Of a stretch of 64,000 nt of DNA, positions 25,869-34,686 are shown one piece after another. Source of the DNA: Sphingobium yanoikuyae. Lineage in GTDB: Bacteria; Pseudomonadota; Alphaproteobacteria; Sphingomonadales; Sphingomonadaceae. The translations under genes were made by a program, and so were the position numbers. A model generated the notes under the pieces. That model did no database searches. It worked only from the letters and a program-made list of their open reading frames with translations, and was not told the DNA's origin. The stretch covers positions 5,091,001 through 5,155,000 of the forward strand of contig NZ_CP053021.1 of assembly GCF_013001025.1 (NCBI RefSeq), given 5' to 3'. Position 1 is the first letter of the stretch, and the number at the start of each line of letters is the position of its first letter.

Positions 25869-25893
25869 AATGCGGAAAGGGACGAAGAGTTCC
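25869..25893 (-). promoter_or_regulatory. Candidate EcfG-type stress promoter for the receiver gene
   Basis: On the minus strand GGAAC is followed after 16 bases by CATT, about 30 bp before the receiver start. The alphaproteobacterial general stress sigma factor EcfG recognises GGAAC-N16/17-CGTT; this site differs at one base of the -10 element. Confidence 0.35.
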
Positions 25894-25908
25894 CGAAATA
25901 TGTAAAAA

Positions 25909-26139
25909 TCAGGTGTCGTCGTTTTCGATGCTGGTCCAGGCCGTGTCGAACGCGGTGCCGTTCATCAGCAGGACCGATGCGGGATAGCCGCCTGCCGCTG
26001 CCTTCTTCGCCGTTTCGGTGGCGCTGTCGATCGCCGCCTGCTGCGTCGCGAAGGGGCCATAATAGCTGTTGTTGAGGTTGATCTTCCACGCTCCGTCATG
26101 CGGGACGATGATGTAGCGGGCGTGGGGCAGGTCGGTCAT
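25909..26139 (-). CDS. DUF2188 family protein
   Basis: A 76-residue protein with the DUF2188-like layout: an N-terminal strand (ARYIIVPHDGAWKINL), the YYGPFATQQAAIDSATETAKK helix and a final VLLMNGTAFDTAW strand. The family is small and cytosolic and of unknown function. The start at 26139 is preferred because similarity begins there; the frame is open further upstream into ruvC. Lies 25 bases downstream of ruvC on the same strand. Confidence 0.8.
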   Translation of the reverse strand: MTDLPHARYIIVPHDGAWKINLNNSYYGPFATQQAAIDSATETAKKAAAGGYPASVLLMNGTAFDTAWTSIENDDT

Positions 26140-26164
26140 GGTCGCGATGGTCTCCGATGGCAGG

Positions 26165-26656
26165 TCAGCGCGCGGGCATCCGCCGGGCGCTTGCCAGATG
26201 ATGGGCATGGGTGATCGCCACCGCAAGGGCGTCGGCCGCGTCCGACCCGACGATCTTGGCGCCGGGCAGCAGCCGCTGGACCATGGCATGGACCTGGTCC
26301 TTCGATGCGTTGCCGACGCCGACGACCGATTTCTTGACGAGGCGGGCGGCATATTCGCCCACTTCCATGCCGGAGCGCGCGGCATTCAGCAGGATGACGC
26401 CGCGCGCCTGGCCCAGCTTCAGCGTCGATTGCGGATTGACGTTGACGAACACCTCCTCGACCGCGGCGCCATCGGGCCGATGTTCGAGGATCAGGTCGGT
26501 CAGCGCCAGATCGAGCGCCATCAGCCGCGTCGCCAGCGACATCGCGCTGTCGGTCTTGATCTGGCCGTTGCCGACATGGGTCAGGCGATTGCCGTCGGCG
26601 GCAATCAGGCCCCAGCCTGTGGTGCCGAGGCCGGGGTCGAGGCCAAGTATGATCAT
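26165..26656 (-). CDS. ruvC: Holliday junction resolvase RuvC
   Basis: Endonuclease that resolves four-way junctions with RuvAB in recombination repair. Catalytic acidic residues are visible: the first Asp in [15 protein letters not shown], Glu in AAVEEVFVN, and the Asp pair in [17 protein letters not shown] at the C-terminus. Length is about 163 residues, normal for alphaproteobacteria. The Met directly before IILGLDPG is chosen as start, as in the family; an in-frame start nine codons earlier (26683) is possible. ruvA and ruvB are not in the window; yebC lies just upstream, a common order. Confidence 0.94.
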   Translation of the reverse strand: MIILGLDPGLGTTGWGLIAADGNRLTHVGNGQIKTDSAMSLATRLMALDLALTDLILEHRPDGAAVEEVFVNVNPQSTLKLGQARGVILLNAARSGMEVGEYAARLVKKSVVGVGNASKDQVHAMVQRLLPGAKIVGSDAADALAVAITHAHHLASARRMPAR

Positions 26657-26740
26657 GGGTGCAGGATCGTCCGCATCGGGCAAGACCGGCGCGCATCGGC
26701 GCTGCGCGATCTCGCCCGAAGCGAACGGGAGCCGGGCATC

Positions 26741-27484
26741 TTAGCCCAGCTTCTCCATCACAGCGTCGGAGACTTCATAATTGCCCCAGACGGTCTGGAC
26801 GTCGTCATCATCTTCCAGCGTGTCGACCAGCTTCAACAGCGTTGCGGCATTGGCTTCGTCGACTTCCAGCGTGGTCTGCGGCTTCCAGGCAAGCTTGGCG
26901 CCCTCTGCCGGACCCAGCTTGGCTTCCAGCGCCTTGGCGACTTCGTGCAGCGCGTCCATCGCGGTCCAGATCTCATGCTCGTCTTCGTTCGACGAGACAT
27001 CGTCCGCCCCCGCTTCCAGCGCGGCTTCGAAGACGGCGTCGGCATCGCCGGCGCTGGCGGGATAGGTGATGAGGCCCAGGCGGTCGAAGCCATGGCTCAC
27101 CGCGCCCGACGCGCCCAGGTTGCCGCCATTCTTGGCAAAGGCGGTGCGGACATTGGTCGCGGTGCGGTTGCGATTGTCGGTCAGTGCCTCGACGATGATG
27201 GCGACGCCGCCGGGGCCATAGCCCTCATAGCGGATTTCCTCGTAATTCTCCATGTCGCCGCCGATCGCCTTGTCGATCGCGCGCTGGATATTGTCCTTGG
27301 GCATCGACTGGGCCTTGGCGGCGTTGACCGCCAGGCGCAGGCGCGGGTTCATGTCCGGATCGGGCATGCCCATCTTGGCCGCGACGGTGATTTCGCGCGA
27401 CAGCTTGGAGAACATCGACGAGCGCTTCTTGTCCTGCGCACCCTTGCGATGCATGATGTTCTTGAATTTGGAATGGCCGGCCAC
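26741..27484 (-). CDS. yebC: YebC/PmpR/TACO1-family protein
   Basis: Cytosolic 247-residue protein of the YebC family, linked to transcriptional control in some bacteria and to relief of ribosome stalling in mitochondria and others. The family opening [40 protein letters not shown] and [19 protein letters not shown] are all seen, with an acidic C-terminal domain. The start is the GTG at 27484: family similarity begins exactly there and AGGAG lies six bases upstream, whereas the open frame continues 20 codons further without similarity. Upstream of ruvC by 84 bases. Confidence 0.95.
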   Translation of the reverse strand: MAGHSKFKNIMHRKGAQDKKRSSMFSKLSREITVAAKMGMPDPDMNPRLRLAVNAAKAQSMPKDNIQRAIDKAIGGDMENYEEIRYEGYGPGGVAIIVEALTDNRNRTATNVRTAFAKNGGNLGASGAVSHGFDRLGLITYPASAGDADAVFEAALEAGADDVSSNEDEHEIWTAMDALHEVAKALEAKLGPAEGAKLAWKPQTTLEVDEANAATLLKLVDTLEDDDDVQTVWGNYEVSDAVMEKLG

Positions 27485-27517
27485 GGCCTTCTCCTGACAT
27501 TTTCTGTGAAACCGAAG

Positions 27518-27566
27518 CGCGCTCTCTAGCGAGCGCGTCGCCATCCTGCAACGCTAGAGGATGGCG
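27518..27566. terminator. Two adjacent hairpins between ybjQ and yebC
   Basis: Stems CGCGCTC/GAGCGCG (27518-27537) and CGCCATCCT/AGGATGGCG (27539-27566) sit between the ybjQ stop and the yebC start. No strong T-run follows on the minus strand, so termination after ybjQ is plausible but not certain. Confidence 0.35.
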
Positions 27567-27578
27567 GAGGCGCGGCGA

Positions 27579-27905
27579 TCAGTAGCGGATCGCGGTGCCC
27601 GAGGCGGAGACCATCAGCATCGATCCATTGGCGCCGATCACCTCATAGTCGAGGTCGACGCCGACCACGGCATTGGCGCCCAGCTTGCGGGCATTGCCCT
27701 GCATCTCCTCGATCGCTTCGCTGCGGGCGCGTTGCAGCACATCCTCATAGGCGCCCGATCGGCCGCCGACGATGTCGCGCACACTGGCGAACAGGTCGCG
27801 GAAGAGGTTGGCGCCGACAATCACTTCGCCGGTGACGATGCCCAGATAATCCTGGGCGGGACGGCCTTCCAGGCGGCTGGTGGTGCTGACGATGATGTCG
27901 GTCAT
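27579..27905 (-). CDS. ybjQ: YbjQ family (heavy-metal-binding-type) protein
   Basis: A 108-residue protein of the YbjQ/DUF74 family, which forms pentameric beta-structures and has no firmly established role. The pattern is complete: [36 protein letters not shown] in family order over residues 4-38, [19 protein letters not shown], and [17 protein letters not shown] near the end. The start at 27905 has AGGA nine bases upstream and gives the usual family length. Confidence 0.9.
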   Translation of the reverse strand: MTDIIVSTTSRLEGRPAQDYLGIVTGEVIVGANLFRDLFASVRDIVGGRSGAYEDVLQRARSEAIEEMQGNARKLGANAVVGVDLDYEVIGANGSMLMVSASGTAIRY

Positions 27906-28028
27906 AAGGGACGTCCTCTCATTTTGGTGGCGCCCCTGGCGCGAGGGGGCTGGACCAGATGTAGGTCGACAGCACCCCTCGGCAAGGTCCGGTGGCATGC
28001 ACCGGTCGGGAATAAAGCGTGGACCGCC

Positions 28029-28271
28029 TTATTCCATGCCCAGCGCGGACAGATAGGTCTGCAGGATCGCTTCCATTTCCTGGCGGTCATGCGGCTGCAT
28101 CTTACGCAGGCGGATGATCTGGCGCATGATCTTGGGGTCGTAACCGGTCGCCTTGGCTTCCAGATAGACGTCCTTGATGTCGTCGCCGATGCCCTTCTTT
28201 TCTTCTTCCAGGCGCTCGATGCGCTCGATCAGAAGGCGCAGCTGGTCGGCTGCGATATTGCCCTCGCTCAT
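28029..28271 (-). CDS. gapR: GapR-type nucleoid-associated protein (DUF2312)
   Basis: An 80-residue alphaproteobacterial DUF2312 protein. The family includes Caulobacter GapR, which clamps overtwisted DNA ahead of polymerases and helps topoisomerases. The sequence is one long coiled region ([20 protein letters not shown]) followed by the conserved [20 protein letters not shown] and a Lys/Arg-rich RQIIRLRKM segment. GGAG lies seven bases before the ATG. Stands alone between ybjQ and the DUF1244 gene. Confidence 0.9.
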   Translation of the reverse strand: MSEGNIAADQLRLLIERIERLEEEKKGIGDDIKDVYLEAKATGYDPKIMRQIIRLRKMQPHDRQEMEAILQTYLSALGME

Positions 28272-28314
28272 GGGAATCTCCGTGTCAGTGTGAATCGGTT
28301 GGTGGACGCTCCTA

Positions 28315-28374
28315 GAGCCTGATCGGGCGAGGTGGAAGCGCTTTGCGCGTCCGCCGATACCGTGAATCAGGCTC
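28315..28374. repeat. Inverted repeat GAGCCTGAT...ATCAGGCTC
   Basis: Perfect 9-bp arms at 28315-28323 and 28366-28374 enclose 42 bases rich in CG, in the gap between DUF1244 and gapR. It may be a dispersed intergenic element or a terminator for DUF1244; there is no T-run. Confidence 0.4.
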
Positions 28375-28436
28375 CATTCGGGAAATTCGGACTGCGTTTG
28401 GCGCGCGGCGCCGGTCCGGCAGGATCTGCCGAACGC

Positions 28437-28736
28437 TTAATGGTTGTCCGCGTTCTTCGCCACGCTCTCCTGCATCTTTGCGATCTGCTGCGGCGTCGCC
28501 TCGCCCTGATGGCGGGCCTTCCATTCGGCAAAGGGCATGCCGTGGACGATTGCGCGGGCGTCGTCGCGGGTCAGATCGCCGTCGGCCTCTGCAATCCAGT
28601 CGGCCAGACAGTTGCGGCAGAAGCCGGCCGTGCCCATCAGATCGATATTCTGCACGTCGGTCCGATGCTGCAAATGCGCGATCAGCCGACGGAAGGCGGT
28701 TGCAGCGACGGCGTCACTGAGTATGGTAGCGGACAC
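28437..28736 (-). CDS. DUF1244 family protein
   Basis: A 99-residue protein of the DUF1244 family, of unknown function. Typical segments are AFRRLIAHLQHRTDVQNIDLM, the Cys pair in GFCRNCLADWI and the MPFAEWKARHQGEATPQQ C-terminal region. The start is GTG at 28736 with AAGG nine bases upstream. Divergent from pyk across 104 bases. Confidence 0.9.
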   Translation of the reverse strand: MSATILSDAVAATAFRRLIAHLQHRTDVQNIDLMGTAGFCRNCLADWIAEADGDLTRDDARAIVHGMPFAEWKARHQGEATPQQIAKMQESVAKNADNH

Positions 28737-28840
28737 AGGCGGAACCTTTCGCTTAATCTACATCATCCTGTCGTGCAGCACGGATAATCGATAACGACGC
28801 CCTGGCAAGCCAGAGGCGATCAATACGGCCAGGAGAAGAC

Positions 28841-30313
28841 ATGACACGACTATCGCCCCGCTCGCGCAAGGTTCGCATCCTCGCGACCCTCGGTCCCGCC
28901 AGCGAGAGCGCAGAGATGATCCGCGCATTGTTTGTCGCGGGTGCCGACGCCTTTCGAGTCAATATGAGCCATGGCGCGCATGAGGATCATGCCGCCCGCA
29001 TCGCCACGATCCGCGAGCTGGAAAAGGAATTTTCCCGGCCGACCACGATTCTGGCCGACCTTCAGGGCCCCAAGCTGCGCGTGGGCACGTTCGAGAAGGG
29101 GCTGGTGGTGCTGGAAACCGGAGCGGCCTTCGTCCTCGATCGGGATGACACGCCGGGCACCGTCGAGCGCGTGAACCTGCCGCACCCCGAAATCTACGCC
29201 GCGCTGGTTCCCGAGACCCGGCTGCTGCTGGATGACGGCAAGCTGGTGCTGCGGGTGAAGGCGGTCACGGACACGCGAATCGATACCATCGTGGAAATCG
29301 GCGGGACGCTGTCGAACCGCAAGGGCGTGAATGTGCCCGACGTGGTCGTGCCGGTGCCGGCGCTGACCGACAAGGATCGCCGTGACCTCAGCTTCGCGGT
29401 CGATCAGGGCTGCGACTGGATCGCCCTGAGCTTCGTCCAGCGGCCCGAGGATCTGGCCGAGGCGCGCAAGCTGATGGGTGGCCATGGCGCTCTGATGGCC
29501 AAGATCGAGAAGCCTTCGGCCGTGCAGCGGCTGGAGGAGATTATCGAGATGGCCGACGGCGTGATGGTCGCGCGTGGCGATCTGGGCGTGGAACTGCCGC
29601 CGCAGGCGGTGCCGCCGCTGCAGAAGCAGATCGTCGCGACAGCGCGCCGCATGGGCCGTCCGGTGGTGGTTGCGACCCAGATGCTCGAATCGATGATCAA
29701 GGCGCCGACCCCGACCCGCGCCGAAGTGTCGGACGTGGCGACCGCGGTCTATGACGGCGCCGACGCGATCATGTTGTCGGCCGAAACGGCGGCGGGCGAC
29801 TGGCCGGTCGAGGCAGTGTCGATGATGGACAGCATCGCCCATAGCGTGGAGCGCGATCCGGGCTATTTCGCCCGTCTGCACTTCACCGAAACGCGGCCCG
29901 ACCCGACCACCGCCGACGCCCTGGCGGAGGCTGCCGCCGGCATCGTGCCGGTCGTCGGCGCCAGCGTCATCACCTGCTTCACCTCATCGGGCAGCACCGT
30001 GCGCCGCGTGGCGCGCGAGCGGCCGTCTGCACCGATCCTGGCGCTGACGCCGCGATCCGATACCGCGCGCAAGCTGGGCCTGACCTGGGGCGTCCATGCG
30101 ATCCGCACCAAGGATATCGGCAATTTCGAGGAAATGATCGGCAAGGCGCGCCGCATGGCGTTGCGCCACGACATGAGCGCCAAGGGCGGCAAGATCGTGG
30201 TGCTGGCCGGCGTGCCCTTCGGCACGCCCGGTTCGACCAATGTGCTGCATGTGGCGACCGTGCGCGGCGACGAGCTGAAGGGGCGCGACGAGACACCCAG
30301 CCTGCCGGCCTGA
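28841..30313 (+). CDS. pyk: Pyruvate kinase
   Basis: Last glycolytic enzyme, making pyruvate and ATP from phosphoenolpyruvate and ADP; also used in Entner-Doudoroff growth typical of sphingomonads. The 490-residue protein has KVRILATLGPAS, MSHGAHEDH, LADLQGPKLRVG, the MAKIEKPSAVQRLEEI Lys/Glu metal-binding signature, VARGDLGVELP, ATQMLESMIKAPTPTRAEVSDVA in family order and a C-terminal regulatory-type domain. AGGAGAAG precedes the ATG. A strong terminator follows within 25 bases. Confidence 0.97.
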   Translation: MTRLSPRSRKVRILATLGPASESAEMIRALFVAGADAFRVNMSHGAHEDHAARIATIRELEKEFSRPTTILADLQGPKLRVGTFEKGLVVLETGAAFVLDRDDTPGTVERVNLPHPEIYAALVPETRLLLDDGKLVLRVKAVTDTRIDTIVEIGGTLSNRKGVNVPDVVVPVPALTDKDRRDLSFAVDQGCDWIALSFVQRPEDLAEARKLMGGHGALMAKIEKPSAVQRLEEIIEMADGVMVARGDLGVELPPQAVPPLQKQIVATARRMGRPVVVATQMLESMIKAPTPTRAEVSDVATAVYDGADAIMLSAETAAGDWPVEAVSMMDSIAHSVERDPGYFARLHFTETRPDPTTADALAEAAAGIVPVVGASVITCFTSSGSTVRRVARERPSAPILALTPRSDTARKLGLTWGVHAIRTKDIGNFEEMIGKARRMALRHDMSAKGGKIVVLAGVPFGTPGSTNVLHVATVRGDELKGRDETPSLPA

Positions 30314-30335
30314 CGGCTTTGGCATGATCGATTCG

Positions 30336-30371
30336 GCGCGGCCGCCCCATTCGGGCGGCCGCGCTTTTTTT
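30336..30371 (+). terminator. Rho-independent terminator of pyk
   Basis: A perfect 12-bp GC stem (30336-30347 with 30353-30364), five-base loop, then seven T residues. Classical intrinsic terminator on the plus strand, 23 bases after the pyk stop. Confidence 0.93.
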
Positions 30372-30414
30372 CATGGCCGCGAATCGATTCGCGTGAAAAT
30401 GCCGCGCCAACACG

Positions 30415-30489
30415 TTGAGCGCCCGATCCATGGGATCGGGCGCTCAATAAGACCTTTGGAAGGTCCGGAGGATCGGCGAGCCGATCCGT
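30415..30489. other. Three consecutive hairpins between pyk and rpmJ
   Basis: Stem 1: 15-bp perfect arms, 30415-30429 with 30433-30447, three-base loop. Stem 2: GACCTT/AAGGTC near 30451-30465. Stem 3: GGATCGGC/GCCGATCC, 30470-30487. They lie downstream of rpmJ on the minus strand; only weak T-tracts follow, so they may protect the rpmJ mRNA end as well as stop transcription. Confidence 0.55.
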
Positions 30490-30497
30490 CCGCGCTT

Positions 30498-30623
30498 TTA
30501 GCCCTGGCGGGCCTTGAAGCGACGGTTGGTCTTGTTGATGACGTAGGTCCGGCCACGACGACGGATCACGCGGTTGTCCCGGTGGCGGCCCTTGAGCGAC
30601 TTGAGCGAGTTGCGGATCTTCAT
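30498..30623 (-). CDS. rpmJ: Ribosomal protein bL36 (zinc-free type)
   Basis: A 41-residue basic protein of the large ribosomal subunit. It begins [18 protein letters not shown], continues [21 protein letters not shown] and lacks the Cys/His zinc ribbon of the classical form, as usual in alphaproteobacteria. The start at 30623 has AAGG nine bases upstream; the longer open frame to 30722 is not conserved. It is too short to be found by typical length cut-offs. Confidence 0.95.
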   Translation of the reverse strand: MKIRNSLKSLKGRHRDNRVIRRRGRTYVINKTNRRFKARQG

Positions 30624-30819
30624 TGTCAGCCTTCTGGAATCATGTCTGATTGGAAAAATCGAAGCGCAGCCCCTATGGGGGAGGCGGCCGAAAGTCAAGC
30701 GCAGGCCACCGCCTTTTGCCACCGTTCATCCTGCATGCAGCCAAGTCATGGCTTCACCCGTTGGAAGGGAATGCTATGTCGGCGGCGTGTTGGACATAGT
30801 CCCGTTGGAGTGCAATCGC

Positions 30820-31410
30820 ATGTTGAAACAGATCATCCTCTCCTCCTGTCTTGCCCTGTCGCTCGCCGCCTGCGCGACGGTGCCGTCGGTGGAGGTGACG
30901 CGATTCCACAATGGCAGCCCGGCACAGACTGGATCGATCGCGGTACAGGAAATCCCCGGCAATCCGGACGTTGGCCTCGAATTCCGCACCTATGCCGGGG
31001 CGGTGAGCCAGGAGCTGCAGCGCGTCGGCTTCACCAATGCGGGCGATGCGGGCAGCGACTATGTCGCGCTGGTCGGCTTCCGCCGCAGCTTCCGCCCGAC
31101 CGGAACCGCGCGCAATGACAAGCCGGTCAGCGTAGGCGTCGGCGGGGCGCTGGGCAGCGGCGGCTATTCCGGCCTCGGTCTGGGCGTCGGCATCAATCTG
31201 TCGGGCAAGCCCAAGGATATCGTTTCCACCGAATTGCAGATCCAGATTCGCCGTCGCAGCGATCAGGCCGCCATCTGGGAAGGCCGCGCCTCGACCGAAT
31301 CGCGTGAAGGCACGCCCGAGTCGCAGCCGCGCGCCGTCGCGCAAAAGCTCGCTGCCGCCCTCCTCGGGGGCTATCCGGGCGAATCCGGGCGCACTATAAC
31401 GGTCAAATGA
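30820..31410 (+). CDS. DUF4136-like lipoprotein
   Basis: A 196-residue predicted outer-membrane or periplasmic lipoprotein. The signal peptide MLKQIILSSCLALSLAAC ends in lipobox LAAC (Cys18). The rest resembles DUF4136: PSVEVTRFHNG near the N-terminus, YAGAVSQELQRVGF, and a repeated Gly-rich stretch (GGYSGLGLGVGINL) before STELQIQIRRRSDQAAIWEGRA. Function is unknown. GGAG lies ten bases before the ATG; longer in-frame starts would hide the lipobox. The stop overlaps the start of the carboxypeptidase gene by four bases, so the two are coupled. Confidence 0.85.
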   Translation: MLKQIILSSCLALSLAACATVPSVEVTRFHNGSPAQTGSIAVQEIPGNPDVGLEFRTYAGAVSQELQRVGFTNAGDAGSDYVALVGFRRSFRPTGTARNDKPVSVGVGGALGSGGYSGLGLGVGINLSGKPKDIVSTELQIQIRRRSDQAAIWEGRASTESREGTPESQPRAVAQKLAAALLGGYPGESGRTITVK

Positions 31411-32537
31411 CCATCTCCATTTCGAGCGCCTTCGACAGCGGCAACATCCGCGTTCTTTCCATCACCGACACTCCCGACGGCGTCCGCGCCGAGCTGGAAA
31501 TCGTCAAGGACAAGGACAGCGACTTCTATCAATGGTTCCATTTCCGTCTGGCGGGCGCCGTCGGACGTGAAGTGGAACTGGTGATCGTGAACTGCGCGGG
31601 CTCGGCCTATCCCGACGGCTGGCCGGGCTACAAGGCGCGGATGAGCGAGGATCGCGAGAATTGGCTTCAGGCCGATACCGACTATGCCGACGGCACGCTG
31701 ACGATCCGCCTCTCGCCCGACAGCAATGCCGTCTGGCTCGCCTATTTCGCGCCCTATTCGATGGAGCGCCATCATGATCTGGTCGCCTGGGCCGCCTGCC
31801 AGCCGGGCGTCGAGCATCGCGAACTGGGCCTGACGCTGGATGGCCAGCCGCTCGACATGCTGAGCGTCGGCGAAGGCCCCAAGAATGTCTGGCTTTATGC
31901 CCGCCAGCATCCCGGCGAAAGCATGGCCGAGTGGTGGATGGAAGGCGCGCTGGAGCGCTTGACCGACGACGAGGATGCGGTGGCGCGCTATCTGCGCCAG
32001 AAGGCGACCTTCCACATCGTCCCCAACATGAATCCGGACGGCAGCCGGCGCGGTCATCTCCGCACCAATGCGGCGGGCATCAATCTCAACCGCGAATGGC
32101 ATGAGCCGTCGATGGACAAGAGTCCGGAAGTCTATCTGGTGCGCGCCGCGATGGACGAGACCGGCGTTGATTTCGCCATGGACGTGCATGGCGACGAGGC
32201 GATCCCGGCGGTGTTCCTGGCCGGCTTCGAGGGCATTCCCTCGATCACCGACCGACAGCTCTCGCTCTATCATCGCTATCGCGACACGCTGGCGGCCCGC
32301 ACGCCCGATTTCCAGACGCGCCTCGGTTATCCGGTGGCGAGCGGCGGCAAGGCCAATCTCGCCATGTCGACCAACCAGCTGGCCGAACGCTTCGGCGCGG
32401 TCGCGATGACGCTGGAAATGCCGTTCAAGGATAATGACGATCTGCCCGACGCCGATTTCGGCTGGTCGCCGGCCCGTTCGGCACAACTTGGCAAGGATTG
32501 CCTGGCGGTGCTGGCGGAGATGATCGAGGATATCTGA
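31407..32537 (+). CDS. M14-family zinc carboxypeptidase
   Basis: A 376-residue cytosolic metallocarboxypeptidase of the M14 family (the group related to cytosolic carboxypeptidases that remove C-terminal residues). An N-terminal beta-domain (residues 1-125, with FYQWFHFRLAGA and WLAYFAPYSMERHH) precedes the catalytic domain. Zinc ligands are seen in ARQHPGES and MDVHGDE; NMNPDGSRRGHLRTN and INLNREW provide substrate binding, and the late Glu in MTLEMPFK is the likely base. No signal peptide is present. Coupled by ATGA to the upstream lipoprotein gene. Confidence 0.92.
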   Translation: MTISISSAFDSGNIRVLSITDTPDGVRAELEIVKDKDSDFYQWFHFRLAGAVGREVELVIVNCAGSAYPDGWPGYKARMSEDRENWLQADTDYADGTLTIRLSPDSNAVWLAYFAPYSMERHHDLVAWAACQPGVEHRELGLTLDGQPLDMLSVGEGPKNVWLYARQHPGESMAEWWMEGALERLTDDEDAVARYLRQKATFHIVPNMNPDGSRRGHLRTNAAGINLNREWHEPSMDKSPEVYLVRAAMDETGVDFAMDVHGDEAIPAVFLAGFEGIPSITDRQLSLYHRYRDTLAARTPDFQTRLGYPVASGGKANLAMSTNQLAERFGAVAMTLEMPFKDNDDLPDADFGWSPARSAQLGKDCLAVLAEMIEDI

Positions 32538-32560
32538 CCGGGCTGATCGGGGGGCAATAG

Positions 32561-33940
32561 ATGGAGCATGGCGGCGTGACGCGACGGACGATCCTGCACG
32601 GCGCCGGTGGCGCCATGGCGCTCGGCACTGTCGGCGCGCCGGCCATTGCCAAATCCCGCCCGTCGCGCGAGCGTCTGGAAGCCGCGCTCGCGCGCATCGC
32701 CGACCCGGCGGGGGAGGGCGGGCGCACCTATCTCACCCTCCATGCGGACAGCGCGCGGGCGGCGGCGGACGCGGCCGATGCCCGCGCCGCTTCGCCGCTC
32801 TCGCCGATCGACGGCGCGATCGTCAGCATCAAGGATCTGTTCGATGTCGCGGGTGAACCGACCCGCGCCGGTTCGCTGATCCTGGCCGATGCCCCGCCCG
32901 CTACCATGGATGCGCCGGTCGTTGCCCGGCTGAAGCAGGCCGGCGCGGTGATCGTCGGCAAGACCAACATGGTCGAATTCGCCTTTTCCGGCGTCGGCGT
33001 GAATCCCCATTATGGCACGCCGGGCAATCCGGCCGACCGGGCCCGCGTGCCGGGTGGATCGACCAGCGGCGGCGGCGTCGCGGTGGCCGATCAGATGTGC
33101 GAAATTGCTATCGGCACCGATACCGGTGGCTCCTGCCGCATCCCTGCCGCGCTGTGCGGCGTCGTCGGCTACAAGCCAACCAAGGCACGGGTGCCGACCG
33201 ACGGCGCCTTCCCTTTGTCGCCCACGCTCGATTCGATCGGGCCGATCGCGACCAGTGTCGACGCCTGTTTCCGCACCGATGCGATCTTGGCGGGCGAGGC
33301 GCCCCGCCGGCTCGACCGCGCGCCGCTCAAGGGGCTGCGCGCCGCTATTCCGCAGGGCCTGCCGCTGGCCGATCTTGACGCGACCGTCGCGGCGCGTTTC
33401 GCCGATGCGCTGGCGCGACTGGGCAAGGCGGGCATGACGCTCAGCGACGAAGTCTTCCCGCAATTCGATGCGATGCAGGCGCTCCAGTCGCCGGTGCCGA
33501 TCGCCTCGGTCGAGGCCTATGCCATCCATCGCGAGCGAATCGCGACCCGTGCGCAGGATTTTGATCCGATCGTGCTGGCGCGGATGCAGGCAGGCCGTGA
33601 CGTGACGCCCGAACGCCATAAGCAGATGCTGGCGGAGCGCGCCGCGCTGGTGCGGTCGATGGACGCGCGCCTGACCGGACTGGACATATTGGTGCTGCCG
33701 ACCACGCCGATCGTCGCGCCGACCCAGGCAGAGGTGGAGAATGCCGACGCCTTCGTCGCCCGCAACCGGCTGCTGCTGCGCAATACTGGCCTCGGCAACA
33801 GCTTCGACCTATGCGCCATTTCCCTGCCGCTGCCGCGCGAGGGCGGCCTGCCGGTCGGCCTGATGCTGATGGCGCGGGCCGGGCAGGACCAGCGCCTGTT
33901 CGCGATCGCGGCAGCGGTGGAAAAGCTGCTGGCGGTTTAG
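32561..33940 (+). CDS. Tat-exported amidase
   Basis: Amidase-signature enzyme of 459 residues that hydrolyses carbon-nitrogen amide bonds. The N-terminus has a Tat-type signal (TRRTILHGAGGAMALGTVG) ending near AIAKS. The Lys-Ser-Ser triad is visible: Lys in VSIKDLFDVAG, cis-Ser and gate region in PGGSTSGGGVAVA, and Ser in GTDTGGSCRIPAALCG. The C-terminal part has FDLCAISLPL and GLPVGLMLM as in the family. Substrate unknown; periplasmic location is an inference from the signal. Follows the carboxypeptidase gene by 23 bases and overlaps the convergent hydrolase gene by a shared TTAG. Confidence 0.92.
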   Translation: MEHGGVTRRTILHGAGGAMALGTVGAPAIAKSRPSRERLEAALARIADPAGEGGRTYLTLHADSARAAADAADARAASPLSPIDGAIVSIKDLFDVAGEPTRAGSLILADAPPATMDAPVVARLKQAGAVIVGKTNMVEFAFSGVGVNPHYGTPGNPADRARVPGGSTSGGGVAVADQMCEIAIGTDTGGSCRIPAALCGVVGYKPTKARVPTDGAFPLSPTLDSIGPIATSVDACFRTDAILAGEAPRRLDRAPLKGLRAAIPQGLPLADLDATVAARFADALARLGKAGMTLSDEVFPQFDAMQALQSPVPIASVEAYAIHRERIATRAQDFDPIVLARMQAGRDVTPERHKQMLAERAALVRSMDARLTGLDILVLPTTPIVAPTQAEVENADAFVARNRLLLRNTGLGNSFDLCAISLPLPREGGLPVGLMLMARAGQDQRLFAIAAAVEKLLAV

Positions 33941-34656
33941 CCGAACAGTTCGTCGAGGAAATTCACCATCGCGCGGAAACTGCGCCGGTCGGCGTCGGGA
34001 CTGTAGGCCAGCCCCTTTTCGGGCATATGGACGCTTTCGTCGGTGAAGGCGTGGCCGGTGTGGCCATAGGCATGAATCTGCCAGTCGCAGCCCGCCTCGG
34101 TCAGTTCCTTCGCCAGACCGACGGTCGCCTCGGGCGGCGCGATCGGATCTTCCCAGCCATGGCAGATCAGCAGCTTCGCGGTGATCGTGGCGTTGGGGAA
34201 GGGCGGTGCCTCATAGACACCGTGGAAGCTGACGCCGCCGGCAATGTCTGCGCCCGCGCGGGCCAGGTCGAGCACGCTTTTGCCGCCGAAGCAGAAGCCG
34301 ATCGCGGCCGTGCGGGCGGCGTCGACCGCCGGCATATCCTTGAGCAGCGCGTGGGCGCCCAGCATCCGGTCACGCAGCAGCGCGCGGTCGGCGTTGAGTT
34401 CGTTCATGTAGCGCCCGGCATCGGGATCCTCGCGGGTGGTGCGCTTGCCCTGCCCAAAGACGTCGGCGACCAGCACCGCATAGCCCAGCGCCGCGACCTT
34501 CTCCGCATAGAGGAAGTCGGCTTCCTTGGTGCCCAGGACGTTGGGCACCAGCAGGATGCCCGGCAGCGGGCCAGCGGCGGCATCGTCGACCACGGCGACG
34601 CTTTCAAACGCGCCGCCCGGACCGTCATGGATGATCGTCTGGCGGGTGAGGACCAT
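33937..34656 (-). CDS. Dienelactone hydrolase family protein
   Basis: Alpha/beta hydrolase of 239 residues. The nucleophile elbow is GFCFGG, with Cys in place of Ser as in classical dienelactone hydrolases; the Asp is in ICHGWEDPI and the His in GHTGHAF. In chloroaromatic pathways such enzymes open dienelactone to maleylacetate, but many family members have other esters as substrates and no pathway genes lie beside it. Its mRNA start is 30 bases downstream of the prmA stop on the same strand. Confidence 0.92.
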   Translation of the reverse strand: MVLTRQTIIHDGPGGAFESVAVVDDAAAGPLPGILLVPNVLGTKEADFLYAEKVAALGYAVLVADVFGQGKRTTREDPDAGRYMNELNADRALLRDRMLGAHALLKDMPAVDAARTAAIGFCFGGKSVLDLARAGADIAGGVSFHGVYEAPPFPNATITAKLLICHGWEDPIAPPEATVGLAKELTEAGCDWQIHAYGHTGHAFTDESVHMPEKGLAYSPDADRRSFRAMVNFLDELFG

Positions 34657-34686
34657 GAAAGCGTCTCCTGTGGATAAGTCGAAAAG

